This document shows, piece after piece, positions 27,731 to 36,475 of a stretch of DNA of 64,000 bases (position 1 is the stretch's first letter; each line of letters begins with the position of its first letter). The DNA is taken from NCBI RefSeq assembly GCF_004121075.1, contig NZ_RHLN01000008.1, positions 1-64,000 of the forward strand, given 5' to 3'. Under the pieces are notes generated by a model that saw only the letters and a program-made list of their open reading frames with translations, had not been told where the DNA came from and made no database searches. Origin of the DNA: Lutibacter sp. HS1-25. Lineage in GTDB: Bacteria > Bacteroidota > Bacteroidia > Flavobacteriales > Flavobacteriaceae. The position numbers were made by a program, and so were the translations under genes.

Positions 27731-28513
27731 TTACAAACTTAAAGTTGTATATAATTTATTTGAACTATCTACCAATGAAGCATCTCCAATTTTTACTTTG
27801 CTTACCCCTTTATTAAGGGCATTAAAGCAATTGTGAATTTTTGGAATCATACCATCAGCAATAATACCTTGAGCCACTAATTGCTCGTGTTTTTTGGCAT
27901 TTATATGTGTAATTACCGAATTTTTATCGTCAATATTTTCTAAAACACCTTTTAATTCAAATACAAAATTCAATTCTGTTTGGTACAATTTACTCATTCC
28001 TACAGCAATTTCCGAAGCAATTGTATCGGCATTTGTATTTAATAATTGTCCGTTTTTATCGTGTGTAATTGCACAAAAAACTGGCGTTACATTGTTTTGC
28101 AACAATACATCTATGATAGTATCATTGATAGCATCAACATCACCTGCAAAACCGTAATCAATATCTTTTACAGTGCGTTTATGTGCCAAAATACAATTGG
28201 CATCAGCACCAGACAAGCCCATTGCATTGCAATTGTTTTTTTGCAATTGTGCTACAATTTTTTTATTTAACAAACCAGCATACACCATTGTTACCACCTC
28301 AACAGTAGCTTCATCAGTAACTCTGCGTCCATTGATCATTTGAGGCTGCAAACCCATAGCTGATGACAATTCTGTAGCTTTTTTTCCACCTCCGTGAATT
28401 AAAATTTTAGGACCTTCAATGGCAGAAAAATCTTTTAAAAATGAATTTAAAGCATCGTTATTATTAATAACGTTTCCTCCAATTTTAAAGATTTGCAATA
28501 CTTGATTTTTCAT
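27731..28513 (-). CDS. argB: N-acylglutamate kinase
   Basis: A 260-residue amino-acid kinase that phosphorylates N-acetyl- or N-succinylglutamate. The N-terminal lysine region is QIFKIGGNVI, the substrate loop is ILIHGGGKKATELSSAM (about residues 37-53) and the C-terminal ATP region DGMIPKIHNCFNAL is normal for ArgB. Within the operon the substrate may be the succinylated form (see the carbamoyltransferase). There is a gap of 88 bp to argF upstream that holds a palindromic repeat. Confidence 0.94.
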   Translation of the reverse strand: MKNQVLQIFKIGGNVINNNDALNSFLKDFSAIEGPKILIHGGGKKATELSSAMGLQPQMINGRRVTDEATVEVVTMVYAGLLNKKIVAQLQKNNCNAMGLSGADANCILAHKRTVKDIDYGFAGDVDAINDTIIDVLLQNNVTPVFCAITHDKNGQLLNTNADTIASEIAVGMSKLYQTELNFVFELKGVLENIDDKNSVITHINAKKHEQLVAQGIIADGMIPKIHNCFNALNKGVSKVKIGDASLVDSSNKLYTTLSL

Positions 28514-28575
28514 TGTTTTATTCTTAGTAATAAGAAATGATAATTTTTAAATACAAATTAAAACACAACTCTAAA

Positions 28576-28589
28576 CCCTCTTGAGAGGG
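28576..28589. repeat. 14-bp palindrome CCCTCTTGAGAGGG
   Basis: A perfect palindrome in the argF-argB gap, 12 bases after the argF stop. It resembles short dispersed palindromes common between flavobacterial genes. It could act as an mRNA-processing or stability hairpin inside the operon. Confidence 0.55.
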
Positions 28590-28601
28590 AAATTGTATTT
28601 T

Positions 28602-29552
28602 TTAATTCAGACTTTCAAGAATCTTTTTCAACACAATTTGTGCAGAATAAGTTCTGTTATTTGCTTGTTCAATTACTACCGAATTTTCAGAATCTATTAC
28701 CTCATCAGCAACAATAACATTTCTACGCACAGGTAAACAATGCATAAACTTGGCGTTGTTTGTCAAGTTCATTTTATCAGCAGTTACTGTCCAGTTTTTA
28801 TCTTTATTTACAACTTTACCATAGTCTTTAAAAGAACTCCAGTTTTTAACATACACAAAATCAGCATTTTCAAATGCTTTGTCTTGATTGTATTCAATTG
28901 TAGAATTTTTAGTAATGTCTGTATCTAACTCATAACCTTCAGGATGCGTAATTACAAAATCTGCATCTTGCAACTGCATCATTTCAACAAAAGAATTGGC
29001 TACAGCTTGCGGCAAAGCCTTTGGATGCGGTGCCCAAGACAAAACAACTTTTGGCCTGTGAGCAACTTTGTTTTCTTCCATAGTAATGGCATCTGCCAAG
29101 GCTTGTAACGGATGACCCGTTGCACTTTCCATATTTACAACAGGAATACCAGCATATTTTTTAAAACTATTGATTACAATTTCTGCTTTGTCTTTTTCTT
29201 TATCTGTTAACGAAGCAAAAGCTCTAATGGCAACAATATCACAATATTGTGCAATTACCTTAGCCGCTTCTTTAATATGTTCAGATTTATCTCCGTCCAT
29301 AATAGCACCATCTTCAAATTCTAATTGCCAGCCTTCGCTACCAAAATTCATCACAATGGTATTCAATCCTAAATTTTGAGCTGCTTTTTGAGTACTTAAA
29401 CGGGTACGTAAGCTATTGTTAAAAAACAACAAACAAATTGTTTTTCCTTCACCTAGTGTTTTAAATTGTAACTCGTTATTTTTTAAATCAATGGCTTCTG
29501 CCACTGTTTTTTGCAAACTATCCAAGTCGTTTATATTGGTGTAATGTTGCAT
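28602..29552 (-). CDS. argF': N-acylornithine carbamoyltransferase (probably succinylornithine type)
   Basis: A 316-residue transcarbamylase of the acetyl/succinylornithine group rather than the ornithine group. The carbamoyl-phosphate motif is FFNNSLRTR (residues 43-51), GHPLQALAD follows near 157 and MHCLPVRRN near 278. Acyl choice is set by one position in the loop after DGD. From published work on this family, glutamate 92 in the Xanthomonas enzyme favours acetyl and proline 90 in the Bacteroides fragilis enzyme favours succinyl. Here the residue is serine 90 (MDGDKSEHI), small and uncharged, which argues for succinylornithine. That alignment was made by eye. It lies 1 bp after proB. Confidence 0.9.
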   Translation of the reverse strand: MQHYTNINDLDSLQKTVAEAIDLKNNELQFKTLGEGKTICLLFFNNSLRTRLSTQKAAQNLGLNTIVMNFGSEGWQLEFEDGAIMDGDKSEHIKEAAKVIAQYCDIVAIRAFASLTDKEKDKAEIVINSFKKYAGIPVVNMESATGHPLQALADAITMEENKVAHRPKVVLSWAPHPKALPQAVANSFVEMMQLQDADFVITHPEGYELDTDITKNSTIEYNQDKAFENADFVYVKNWSSFKDYGKVVNKDKNWTVTADKMNLTNNAKFMHCLPVRRNVIVADEVIDSENSVVIEQANNRTYSAQIVLKKILESLN

Positions 29553-29553
29553 G

Positions 29554-30336
29554 TTAATTTAATTTAATTTTTGTAAACTTACTTTTATTATTAATGGCAT
29601 TCACCATAAAATTGTCTTTTAAACCGTTAACCACCCAAGTTTCAATATTTCCTTTTTGGGCAATTTCTGAAGCCTGAATTTTGGTTTTCATACCTCCAGT
29701 TCCATGAGAAGAAAACGAATTTAAAATATGATTTTTAAGCTCTTGAATATCTGATGTTTCTGCTATTGTTACAACCTCATCTGTATCCATAGATTCTTTT
29801 GTGTAAATACCATTGGTATTGGTCGCTATAATCAATAAATCTGCACTTAACAAAACTGCAGTTAAGGCAGATAATTTGTCGTTATCTCCAAATTTAATTT
29901 CATCAGTAGCTACCGTATCATTTTCGTTGATTATTGGAATGTAATCATTCTCAACCAAAATATTGATGGTATTTACAATGTTATTTTTTGATTGTTCTTT
30001 TTCAAAATCGGAATACGATAATAAACACTGAGAGGTTAACAAACCTAAATCTCTAAATGTTTCTTGGTAAATACGCATTAAATGCGGCTGACCAATAGAT
30101 GCCAACGCTTGTTTTACGTTTATTTCTTTACCGTTACTTTCTAATTCCACAAATTGTTTAGCCACTGCAATAGCACCTGAACTAACAATTACAAATTCGT
30201 ATTTATCTTTTAACTCAGCAATTTGACTGGCAATATCTTCTATCTTGCCACGAGAAATATGGTTGGTTTCTTTTGTTAATACGTTTGAACCAATTTTTAA
30301 TAGGATTCTTTTTTTACCTGATTTGGCCATTTCCAT
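29554..30336 (-). CDS. proB: Glutamate 5-kinase, short form without PUA domain
   Basis: First step of proline synthesis. A 260-residue amino-acid kinase with KIGSNVLTKE, VIVSSGAIAVAKQ, the substrate region IINENDTVATDEIKFGDNDKLSA (about residues 133-155) and GTGGMKTKIQASEIA. It ends after the kinase domain, so it lacks the C-terminal PUA domain of the 367-residue E. coli enzyme, which may alter feedback by proline. Two in-frame starts exist (30336 and 30330). The start overlaps proA by about 20 bp. Confidence 0.95.
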   Translation of the reverse strand: MEMAKSGKKRILLKIGSNVLTKETNHISRGKIEDIASQIAELKDKYEFVIVSSGAIAVAKQFVELESNGKEINVKQALASIGQPHLMRIYQETFRDLGLLTSQCLLSYSDFEKEQSKNNIVNTINILVENDYIPIINENDTVATDEIKFGDNDKLSALTAVLLSADLLIIATNTNGIYTKESMDTDEVVTIAETSDIQELKNHILNSFSSHGTGGMKTKIQASEIAQKGNIETWVVNGLKDNFMVNAINNKSKFTKIKLN

Positions 30337-31510
30337 ATATAAACCATTTATTAGTAACTAAATGTTGTAAACCCATTGGACCTCTATGATGCAATTTATC
30401 TGTACTTATAGCCAATTCACCACCCAAACCAAATTGACCGCCATCCGTAAAACGCGTTGAAGCATTTTGATAAACTGCGGCAGAATCAACCGATTCCATA
30501 AACTCGAGTGCCAATTCGTTATTTTTTGTAATAATTACTGCTGAATGCCCACCGCCATAGGTATTTATTTTTGAAATTGCCGCTTCTGTTGAAGGTACAC
30601 TTCCAATCACAATTTTATAATCTAAAAACTCTTCATACCAAATATTTTCATCTGTATACGCTGAAATATTTTCAAAAGAAGCCAATACTGCATCTCCAAG
30701 AACCTCAACTTTTGACTCTAATAGTTTTTCAACCAACGTTTTAATGAAGCTTTCTTTGTTTGGTAAATTTGAATTTATCAAAACTTTATCTACCGCATTA
30801 CAAGCTGAAATTTTTGCAGTTTTACCGTTGATAATAACCTTTAGCGCCAATTCTAAATCGGCCTCCGTATCAACATATACAAAATTATTTCCGCGACCAC
30901 TTACTATCACAGGACATTTGGCATGCTTTTTAGTAAATGCAATTAACTGTTCACCACCACGAGGCACAATTAAATCAACTTTTTGAGTTGGATTTTCTAA
31001 AAAAGCTTGTGTTTGAACACGGTCGTAATTTATATATTCAACCCAGTTTGTTGAAATATGATTTGCTTCCAAAGCTTTGTGCCACAAATCTACAATAGCC
31101 AAATTTGACTTTACAGACTCTTTACCACCTTTTAACAAAATTTTGTTACCCGATTTAAAAGCAATCCCAGCAGCTTCAACAGTTACATCTGGTCTAGATT
31201 CATAAATAATTAAAACCGTTCCAAAAGGAGCAGTTCTATTAATTATTTTCATTCCGTTTTCGTGGTTAAAGTTGTACAATTCTTTTCCTAACGGATCTTC
31301 ATCGGCAATTAATTGCTGTAAAGATAAAATCATACCATCAACCTTAGCGTCGTCTACTTTTAAACGATCGTACATGGCTAAATCGCCCCCTTTATAACTA
31401 TCAACATCTGTTTTATTTACGGCTAAAATCTGTGCTCTTTCCAAAGCAATCAATTCTGCCATTGTATTTAAAACATTGTTTCGTTGTTTAATTGTCAACA
31501 TTTTATTCAT
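30314..31510 (-). CDS. proA: Gamma-glutamyl phosphate reductase
   Basis: Second step of proline synthesis, NADPH-dependent reduction of glutamyl phosphate to the semialdehyde. A 398-residue aldehyde-dehydrogenase-superfamily protein with the active cysteine in GKTAKISACNAVDKVLI (about residues 230-246) and the conserved VIYESRPDVTVEAAGIAFKSGN. It overlaps argD upstream by 4 bp and proB downstream by 23 bp, so proline and arginine genes are translationally linked. Confidence 0.96.
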   Translation of the reverse strand: MNKMLTIKQRNNVLNTMAELIALERAQILAVNKTDVDSYKGGDLAMYDRLKVDDAKVDGMILSLQQLIADEDPLGKELYNFNHENGMKIINRTAPFGTVLIIYESRPDVTVEAAGIAFKSGNKILLKGGKESVKSNLAIVDLWHKALEANHISTNWVEYINYDRVQTQAFLENPTQKVDLIVPRGGEQLIAFTKKHAKCPVIVSGRGNNFVYVDTEADLELALKVIINGKTAKISACNAVDKVLINSNLPNKESFIKTLVEKLLESKVEVLGDAVLASFENISAYTDENIWYEEFLDYKIVIGSVPSTEAAISKINTYGGGHSAVIITKNNELALEFMESVDSAAVYQNASTRFTDGGQFGLGGELAISTDKLHHRGPMGLQHLVTNKWFIYGNGQIR

Positions 31511-32637
31511 GATACCAAAACCTCTTTTAAAGCATTTATAAATTGATCAATCTGGTCTTTGGTTACGGTTAAAGGTGGTAAAATTCTCAACAATTTTTTA
31601 TTGTTTGAACTACCTGTAAAAATGTGTTTATCGAAAATTAATTTTTTTCTTAATTCGGCAATTTCAAAATCAAATTCAACACCCAACATCAACCCTTTTC
31701 CTTTTACTTTTACAACTTCAGGAATGGATTTTATTTGCTCTAAAAAATAAAAATAAACATCGTTTACGTTGTTTAATATACTTTCATTTTCAATAATATC
31801 CAATACAGAAATTGCAGCTGCACAAGCCAAATGACTACCACCAAAAGTAGTACCTAACATTCCGTATTTGGCTTCGTATTTATCGGCAATTAAAACGCCT
31901 CCAATTGGAAAACCGTTAGCCATTCCTTTTGCAGTTGTAATAATATCTGGATTAACACCGTGATATTGAAAAGCAAAAAACTTTCCACTTCTGGCATAAC
32001 CAGACTGAATTTCGTCTAAAATTAAAATAACACCCTTTTTATTACAAAATTTTTCAACTTCTTTAAAAAACTCGGTTGTACCTTCATCTAAACCTCCAAC
32101 ACCTTGAATTCCTTCAATAATTACAGCAGCAACATCACCTTTTCCCAATTCGTGAATTACCAAATCAATATCATTTAAAGGTAAAAAAGTTACTTTTTGC
32201 TGTAAATTGATTGGTGCATTGATACTTTTATTGTCTGTAACTGCAACTGCTGCTGAAGTACGACCGTGAAACGAATTATCAAAAGCGATAACTCTACTTT
32301 TTCCGGTAATAAATGAAGCTAGTTTTAATGCATTCTCATTGGCCTCGGCACCTGAATTACATAAAAACAAGTTGTAATTTTCGCAACCAGAAAGTCTCCC
32401 CAATTTTTCAGCCAATTCTTTTTGAAGTGGATTTTGAATTGAATTTGAGTAAAATGCCAAATTGTTTAATTGATGGGTAATTGCATCTACATAAGCTGGA
32501 TGCGTATGACCAACCGAAATAACACCGTGACCTCCGTATAAATCTAAATATTTTGTATTATTTTTATCCCAAACGTGGGCTCCTATAGCTTTAACAGGAG
32601 TCACATCATACAATGGGTAAACATCAAATAAATTCAT
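31507..32637 (-). CDS. argD: N-acylornithine aminotransferase
   Basis: PLP-dependent class III aminotransferase converting N-acylglutamate semialdehyde to N-acylornithine. The 376-residue chain shows LFLCNSGAEANENALKLA (about residues 90-107), the aspartate-containing LILDEIQSGYARSG (about 202) and the PLP lysine in TTAKGMANGFPIGG (about 225-238). It lies between proC and proA; the same enzyme class also acts on ornithine, so it could link the two pathways. It is 11 bp after proC. Confidence 0.94.
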   Translation of the reverse strand: MNLFDVYPLYDVTPVKAIGAHVWDKNNTKYLDLYGGHGVISVGHTHPAYVDAITHQLNNLAFYSNSIQNPLQKELAEKLGRLSGCENYNLFLCNSGAEANENALKLASFITGKSRVIAFDNSFHGRTSAAVAVTDNKSINAPINLQQKVTFLPLNDIDLVIHELGKGDVAAVIIEGIQGVGGLDEGTTEFFKEVEKFCNKKGVILILDEIQSGYARSGKFFAFQYHGVNPDIITTAKGMANGFPIGGVLIADKYEAKYGMLGTTFGGSHLACAAAISVLDIIENESILNNVNDVYFYFLEQIKSIPEVVKVKGKGLMLGVEFDFEIAELRKKLIFDKHIFTGSSNNKKLLRILPPLTVTKDQIDQFINALKEVLVS

Positions 32638-32648
32638 GTTTTTATGTT

Positions 32649-33443
32649 TTAAATCTGACTAATTTTTTCAAACGATGTTACCAAACCTTTGATTAATGAC
32701 GAACTTAAACCTTGGTGTTCCATCTCATTCAAACCTTCAATTGTACAACCGCTTGGTGTTGTTACTTTATCTATTTCCTGCTCTGGGTGATTGCCCGATT
32801 TTACCAACAAACTTGCTGCACCTAAACAGGTTTGAACTGCTAACTCTTGTGCTTCTGCAGCGTGAAAACCTAATTGTACTGCACCTTGAGCCGTAGCGCG
32901 TATTAAACGCATCCAAAAGGCAATTCCACTGGCACAAATTACAGTTGCAGACTGCATTAATTTTTCTTCAATACACATGGTTTTACCAATAGAATCGAAA
33001 ATAATTTTTGCAAAATCTATATTTTTTGTTCCTAACAAATTAGCACTCAAACAAGTCATTGATTGCCCTACAGAAATAGCTGTATTTGGCATAGCTCTAA
33101 TAACAGCAACATTTGAACCCAATGCATTTTCAATATCACTAATTACCCTACCAGTTACTACAGAAATAATGGTATGTCTTTTAGGATTTACAAGATCTTT
33201 TATTTCTTCTAAAACACCTGGTAATTGATTGGGCTGAACTGCAATAATTACAACATCAGAAAACCGAACTGCTTTTTTATTATCTGTTGAAATTTTTACA
33301 TTGGGTAACTTATTCCAAGAGTCTAATGCTTCGGTATTTCGTTTTGTTAAATATAAGTTTTTCACTTTAAAGTTGTCTTGAGTTAAAAGACCAACTGCTA
33401 TTGAATAACCTAAATTTCCTGTGCCTAAAATTGCAATTTTCAT
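32649..33443 (-). CDS. proC: Pyrroline-5-carboxylate reductase
   Basis: Last step of proline synthesis. A 264-residue protein with the N-terminal nucleotide motif AILGTGNLGYSIAVGLL (residues 3-19) and VIIAVQPNQL. The C-terminal dimerisation region ends in the family signature DKVTTPSGCTIEGLNEMEHQGL (about residues 225-246). It sits in the middle of the arginine genes, between argC and argD. Confidence 0.95.
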   Translation of the reverse strand: MKIAILGTGNLGYSIAVGLLTQDNFKVKNLYLTKRNTEALDSWNKLPNVKISTDNKKAVRFSDVVIIAVQPNQLPGVLEEIKDLVNPKRHTIISVVTGRVISDIENALGSNVAVIRAMPNTAISVGQSMTCLSANLLGTKNIDFAKIIFDSIGKTMCIEEKLMQSATVICASGIAFWMRLIRATAQGAVQLGFHAAEAQELAVQTCLGAASLLVKSGNHPEQEIDKVTTPSGCTIEGLNEMEHQGLSSSLIKGLVTSFEKISQI

Positions 33444-33464
33444 AATTGTTGTTTTATAATAGTG

Positions 33465-34442
33465 TTAAAATGAATTCGCTTTGAGTTTTAATCCTTCTGT
33501 TTGTGGTAAGCCAAATATTAAATTCATATTTTGAATTGCTTGACCTGAAGCACCTTTTAATAAATTATCTATAACTGAAGTAATTAAAAGCTTGTTTTTA
33601 TGTTTTTGCAAGTGTAAAAAGCAATTGTTTGTATTTACTACTTGTTTTAAATGAACTGGTGATTTTGAAACGTGAGTAAATACAGCATCTTTATAAAAAT
33701 TATCAAATAACTCGTACGCATCATCAAGTGTACCTTCAAAATCTAAATACACTGAAGCAAAAATACCACGACTAAAATTCCCTCTGTTAGGGATGAAGAA
33801 TATCTCGTTAGAAAAATCATTTTGCAACGCTGTTAAACTTTCTCCAATTTCACCTAAATGTTGATGTGCAAAAGCTTTATATACTGAAAAGTTATTATCT
33901 CTCCAGCTAAAATGTGTTGTTGCACTTGGTGAAACACCCGCTCCTGTAGATCCTGTTGTTGCATTTACATGCACTTCACTATTAATCAACCCAGCTTTTG
34001 CTAATGGCAACAATGCCAACTGGATAGCTGTAGCAAAACAACCTGGATTTGCAATATTATTGGCCTTCTCAATTTTTTCTTTTTGAGCTTCAGGCAAACC
34101 GTAAACAAATTCTTTTTCCTGAAAAACAGCGTCGGCATTCAACCTAAAATCGTTGCTTAAATCAATTATTTTTGTATTGTTTGAAAACAAGTTGGCTTCT
34201 AAAAACTTTTTAGAGTTACCGTGTCCTAAACATAAAAATAATACATCTACATTTTTATTGATTTCGCTTGAAAATTTTAAATCTAAAGTACCAAACAAAT
34301 CATCATGTACTTGGTAAATAAAATTTCCAGCATTTGATGTGCTATACACAAAATCTAATTCCACATTTGGGTGATTAACAATTAATCTTATTAATTCACC
34401 TGCTGTATATCCTGCTCCACCAACAATTCCTATTTTAATCAT
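33465..34442 (-). CDS. argC: N-acylglutamyl-phosphate reductase
   Basis: NADPH-dependent reductase giving N-acylglutamate semialdehyde. The 325-residue protein starts with GIVGGAGYTAGELIRLIVNHP (residues 5-25), and the catalytic cysteine lies in ANNIANPGCFATAIQLALLPLA (about 125-146). VNATTGSTGAGVSPSATTHFSWR follows. The length fits the family. It is 2 bp after argG and 21 bp before proC. Confidence 0.95.
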   Translation of the reverse strand: MIKIGIVGGAGYTAGELIRLIVNHPNVELDFVYSTSNAGNFIYQVHDDLFGTLDLKFSSEINKNVDVLFLCLGHGNSKKFLEANLFSNNTKIIDLSNDFRLNADAVFQEKEFVYGLPEAQKEKIEKANNIANPGCFATAIQLALLPLAKAGLINSEVHVNATTGSTGAGVSPSATTHFSWRDNNFSVYKAFAHQHLGEIGESLTALQNDFSNEIFFIPNRGNFSRGIFASVYLDFEGTLDDAYELFDNFYKDAVFTHVSKSPVHLKQVVNTNNCFLHLQKHKNKLLITSVIDNLLKGASGQAIQNMNLIFGLPQTEGLKLKANSF

Positions 34443-34444
34443 AA

Positions 34445-35626
34445 TTATGAATTTACGCTGTGATAAATTTTGTTTGAAGTACCTAAAATCTTGATAAATC
34501 CTTTCGCGTCTTCAGCAGTCCAAGCTTTGTTAGTTTCTCCATATTCACCAAACTTCGACTTCATTAAATCGTGTTTAGACTCAATACCATTTAAACTAAA
34601 ATGATATGGTTTTAAGGTTACAAACACCTCACCTGTTACTGTTTTTTGAGAGTCTTCTAAAAAGGCTTCAATATTACGCATTACAGGCTCAAAATATTGA
34701 CCATCGTGAAATAACATTCCGTACCAGCTAGCCAATTGTTCTTTTAAATTTTGTTGCCATTTAGACAATACGTGTTTTTCTAATAAATGATGTGCTTTTA
34801 TAGTTACAACAGCAGCTGCCGCTTCAAAACCAACTCTACCTTTAATACCAACAATAGTATCTCCAACGTGAATATCTCTACCAATAGCATATTTTGAAGC
34901 TAAAGCTTCTAATTTTAAAATGGTATTTACTGAAGAATCCATTTCATCATTTAACCCAACCAATTGCCCTTTTTCAAAATGCAATTTAATATTTGTTGGT
35001 TCTGTTTTTTCAAGCTGACTTGGATATGCTTCTTCTGGTAAAGCTTGGTGCGATGTTAAAGTTTCAACACCACCAACACTTGTACCCCAAATACCTTTAT
35101 TTATTGAATATTTTGCTTTAGACCAAGGATAATCTACCCCGTGTTTTTTTAAATATTCTATTTCTTCTTGACGAGATAATTTTAAATCTCTAATTGGTGT
35201 AATTATTTCAATTTCAGGCGCTAAAGTTTGAAAAATCATATCAAAACGAACTTGATCGTTTCCTGCACCTGTACTACCATGTGCTATGTATTTTGCATTT
35301 ATTTTTTTAGCGTACTCAACAACTTCAATGGCTTGAAAAACTCTTTCAGCACTTACAGATAAAGGATATGTATTATTTTTTAACACATTACCATAAACCA
35401 TAAATCTAATGGCATTTTGATAATATTTTTCTAAAATATTTTTATTAGTATGCGAAGCAACACCCATTTCATAGGCTTTTGCCTCAACAACTTTTAATTC
35501 TTCGGCTGAAAATCCACCAGTATTTACCAATACACTGTGAACTTCTAAATTTAATTCATTTTGTAAATATTTTACACAATATGAAGTATCTAAACCTCCG
35601 CTATATGCTACAACTACTTTATCCAT
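34445..35626 (-). CDS. argG: Argininosuccinate synthase
   Basis: Condenses citrulline and aspartate using ATP. The N-terminal PP-loop VVAYSGGLDTSYCVKYL (residues 4-20) and AHGSTGAGNDQVRFDM (about 113-128) are the family signatures. The length, 393 residues, is normal. It follows the GNAT gene by 4 bp. It is the second gene of the operon although it acts late in the pathway. Confidence 0.95.
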   Translation of the reverse strand: MDKVVVAYSGGLDTSYCVKYLQNELNLEVHSVLVNTGGFSAEELKVVEAKAYEMGVASHTNKNILEKYYQNAIRFMVYGNVLKNNTYPLSVSAERVFQAIEVVEYAKKINAKYIAHGSTGAGNDQVRFDMIFQTLAPEIEIITPIRDLKLSRQEEIEYLKKHGVDYPWSKAKYSINKGIWGTSVGGVETLTSHQALPEEAYPSQLEKTEPTNIKLHFEKGQLVGLNDEMDSSVNTILKLEALASKYAIGRDIHVGDTIVGIKGRVGFEAAAAVVTIKAHHLLEKHVLSKWQQNLKEQLASWYGMLFHDGQYFEPVMRNIEAFLEDSQKTVTGEVFVTLKPYHFSLNGIESKHDLMKSKFGEYGETNKAWTAEDAKGFIKILGTSNKIYHSVNS

Positions 35627-35630
35627 AATT

Positions 35631-36248
35631 TTATTTTTTATTTTTCTTTAGAAATATGGCTTGTTTTATTTCCTTTAATCTACTCAATACTTTGGAATTG
35701 TATTTATGTTCTTTTATATTTTTACTGTGTGCAGGATCGTATAACATACCTGTACACAAACACATTTTTTTATCCGTTCTTGTTAAAACGTCGAAGTTTT
35801 TACAAGTTTTACAACCATTCCAAAAGGCTTCATCATTTGTTAATTCTGAAAAAGTTACTGGTTGATAACCCAATTCATAGTTAATTTTCATAACGGCCAA
35901 ACCAGTTGTAATTCCAAATATTTTTGCATCTGGATATTTTTCTAATGAATAATCAAATATTCTCTTTTTAATTTGCTTGGCCAATCCAACATTTCTATAA
36001 TCTGGATGAACAATTAAACCTGAATGCGCCACATATTTACCGTGACTCCAGCATTCTATATAACAAAATCCGGCAAATTTATCTCCATCTAAAGCTATTA
36101 CCGCATTTTGATTTTCTAATTTGGTCATAATATACTCAGGAGTACGTTTAGCAATACCTGTACCTCTTTGCATAGCTGAAGTTTCTATGGTATCACAAAT
36201 TATTTGGGCATATTTGTTATGTGAACTATTTGCAATTACTATTTTCAA
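35631..36248 (-). CDS. GNAT acyltransferase, candidate first enzyme of arginine synthesis
   Basis: A 205-residue protein with a GNAT fold: substrate part RGTGIAKRTPEYI (residues 28-40), beta strand HSGLIVHP and the acyl-CoA loop YRNVGLAKQIKKR (about 84-96). A C-terminal extension has cysteines at 146, 149, 163 and 165 (CKTC and CLC), suggesting a zinc site. The start codon is TTG at 36248; no suitable ATG lies nearby. As first gene of an operon that otherwise lacks argA or argJ, it is a good candidate for N-acetyl- or N-succinylglutamate synthase. This is inference from context. Confidence 0.85.
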   Translation of the reverse strand: MKIVIANSSHNKYAQIICDTIETSAMQRGTGIAKRTPEYIMTKLENQNAVIALDGDKFAGFCYIECWSHGKYVAHSGLIVHPDYRNVGLAKQIKKRIFDYSLEKYPDAKIFGITTGLAVMKINYELGYQPVTFSELTNDEAFWNGCKTCKNFDVLTRTDKKMCLCTGMLYDPAHSKNIKEHKYNSKVLSRLKEIKQAIFLKKNKK

Positions 36249-36293
36249 TTGAATTGATATTTTTTAAATTAATTTAAATTTTAGTTTAAAAAC

Positions 36294-36315
36294 GGAAATG
36301 GACACACCTATTTCC
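36294..36315 (-). terminator. Attenuator terminator in the arg/pro operon leader
   Basis: On the minus strand GGAAATAGG pairs with CCATTTCC around a UGUGU loop, with one bulged A, followed by GTTTTTA. It lies 46 bases before the first structural gene and 161 bases after the leader reading frame, as expected for an attenuator. Confidence 0.65.
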
Positions 36316-36338
36316 CTAAATACAAACCCCCACTAGGG
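36314..36338 (-). promoter_or_regulatory. Candidate antiterminator pairing in the arg/pro leader
   Basis: Transcript segment CCCTA (complement of 36334-36338) can pair either with TTTAGGG inside leader codons 18-20 (complement of 36496-36502) or with an identical TTTAGGG at 36314-36320. The latter overlaps the outer GG of the terminator stem. The two pairings exclude each other, as in classical attenuation. Each helix is short (five pairs plus a wobble). Confidence 0.45.
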
Positions 36339-36475
36339 CCTATAGTGAAAAATAAAAAGCATATCCCTAATTAAAAATTTAATTAAAGTGTTATAAAATA
36401 ATGATTGTATTTGTTGATTTTGATGCAATTTGAACTTGAAAAATAAAAATAAAACTGTTTTTTGGTACTCTAAAA

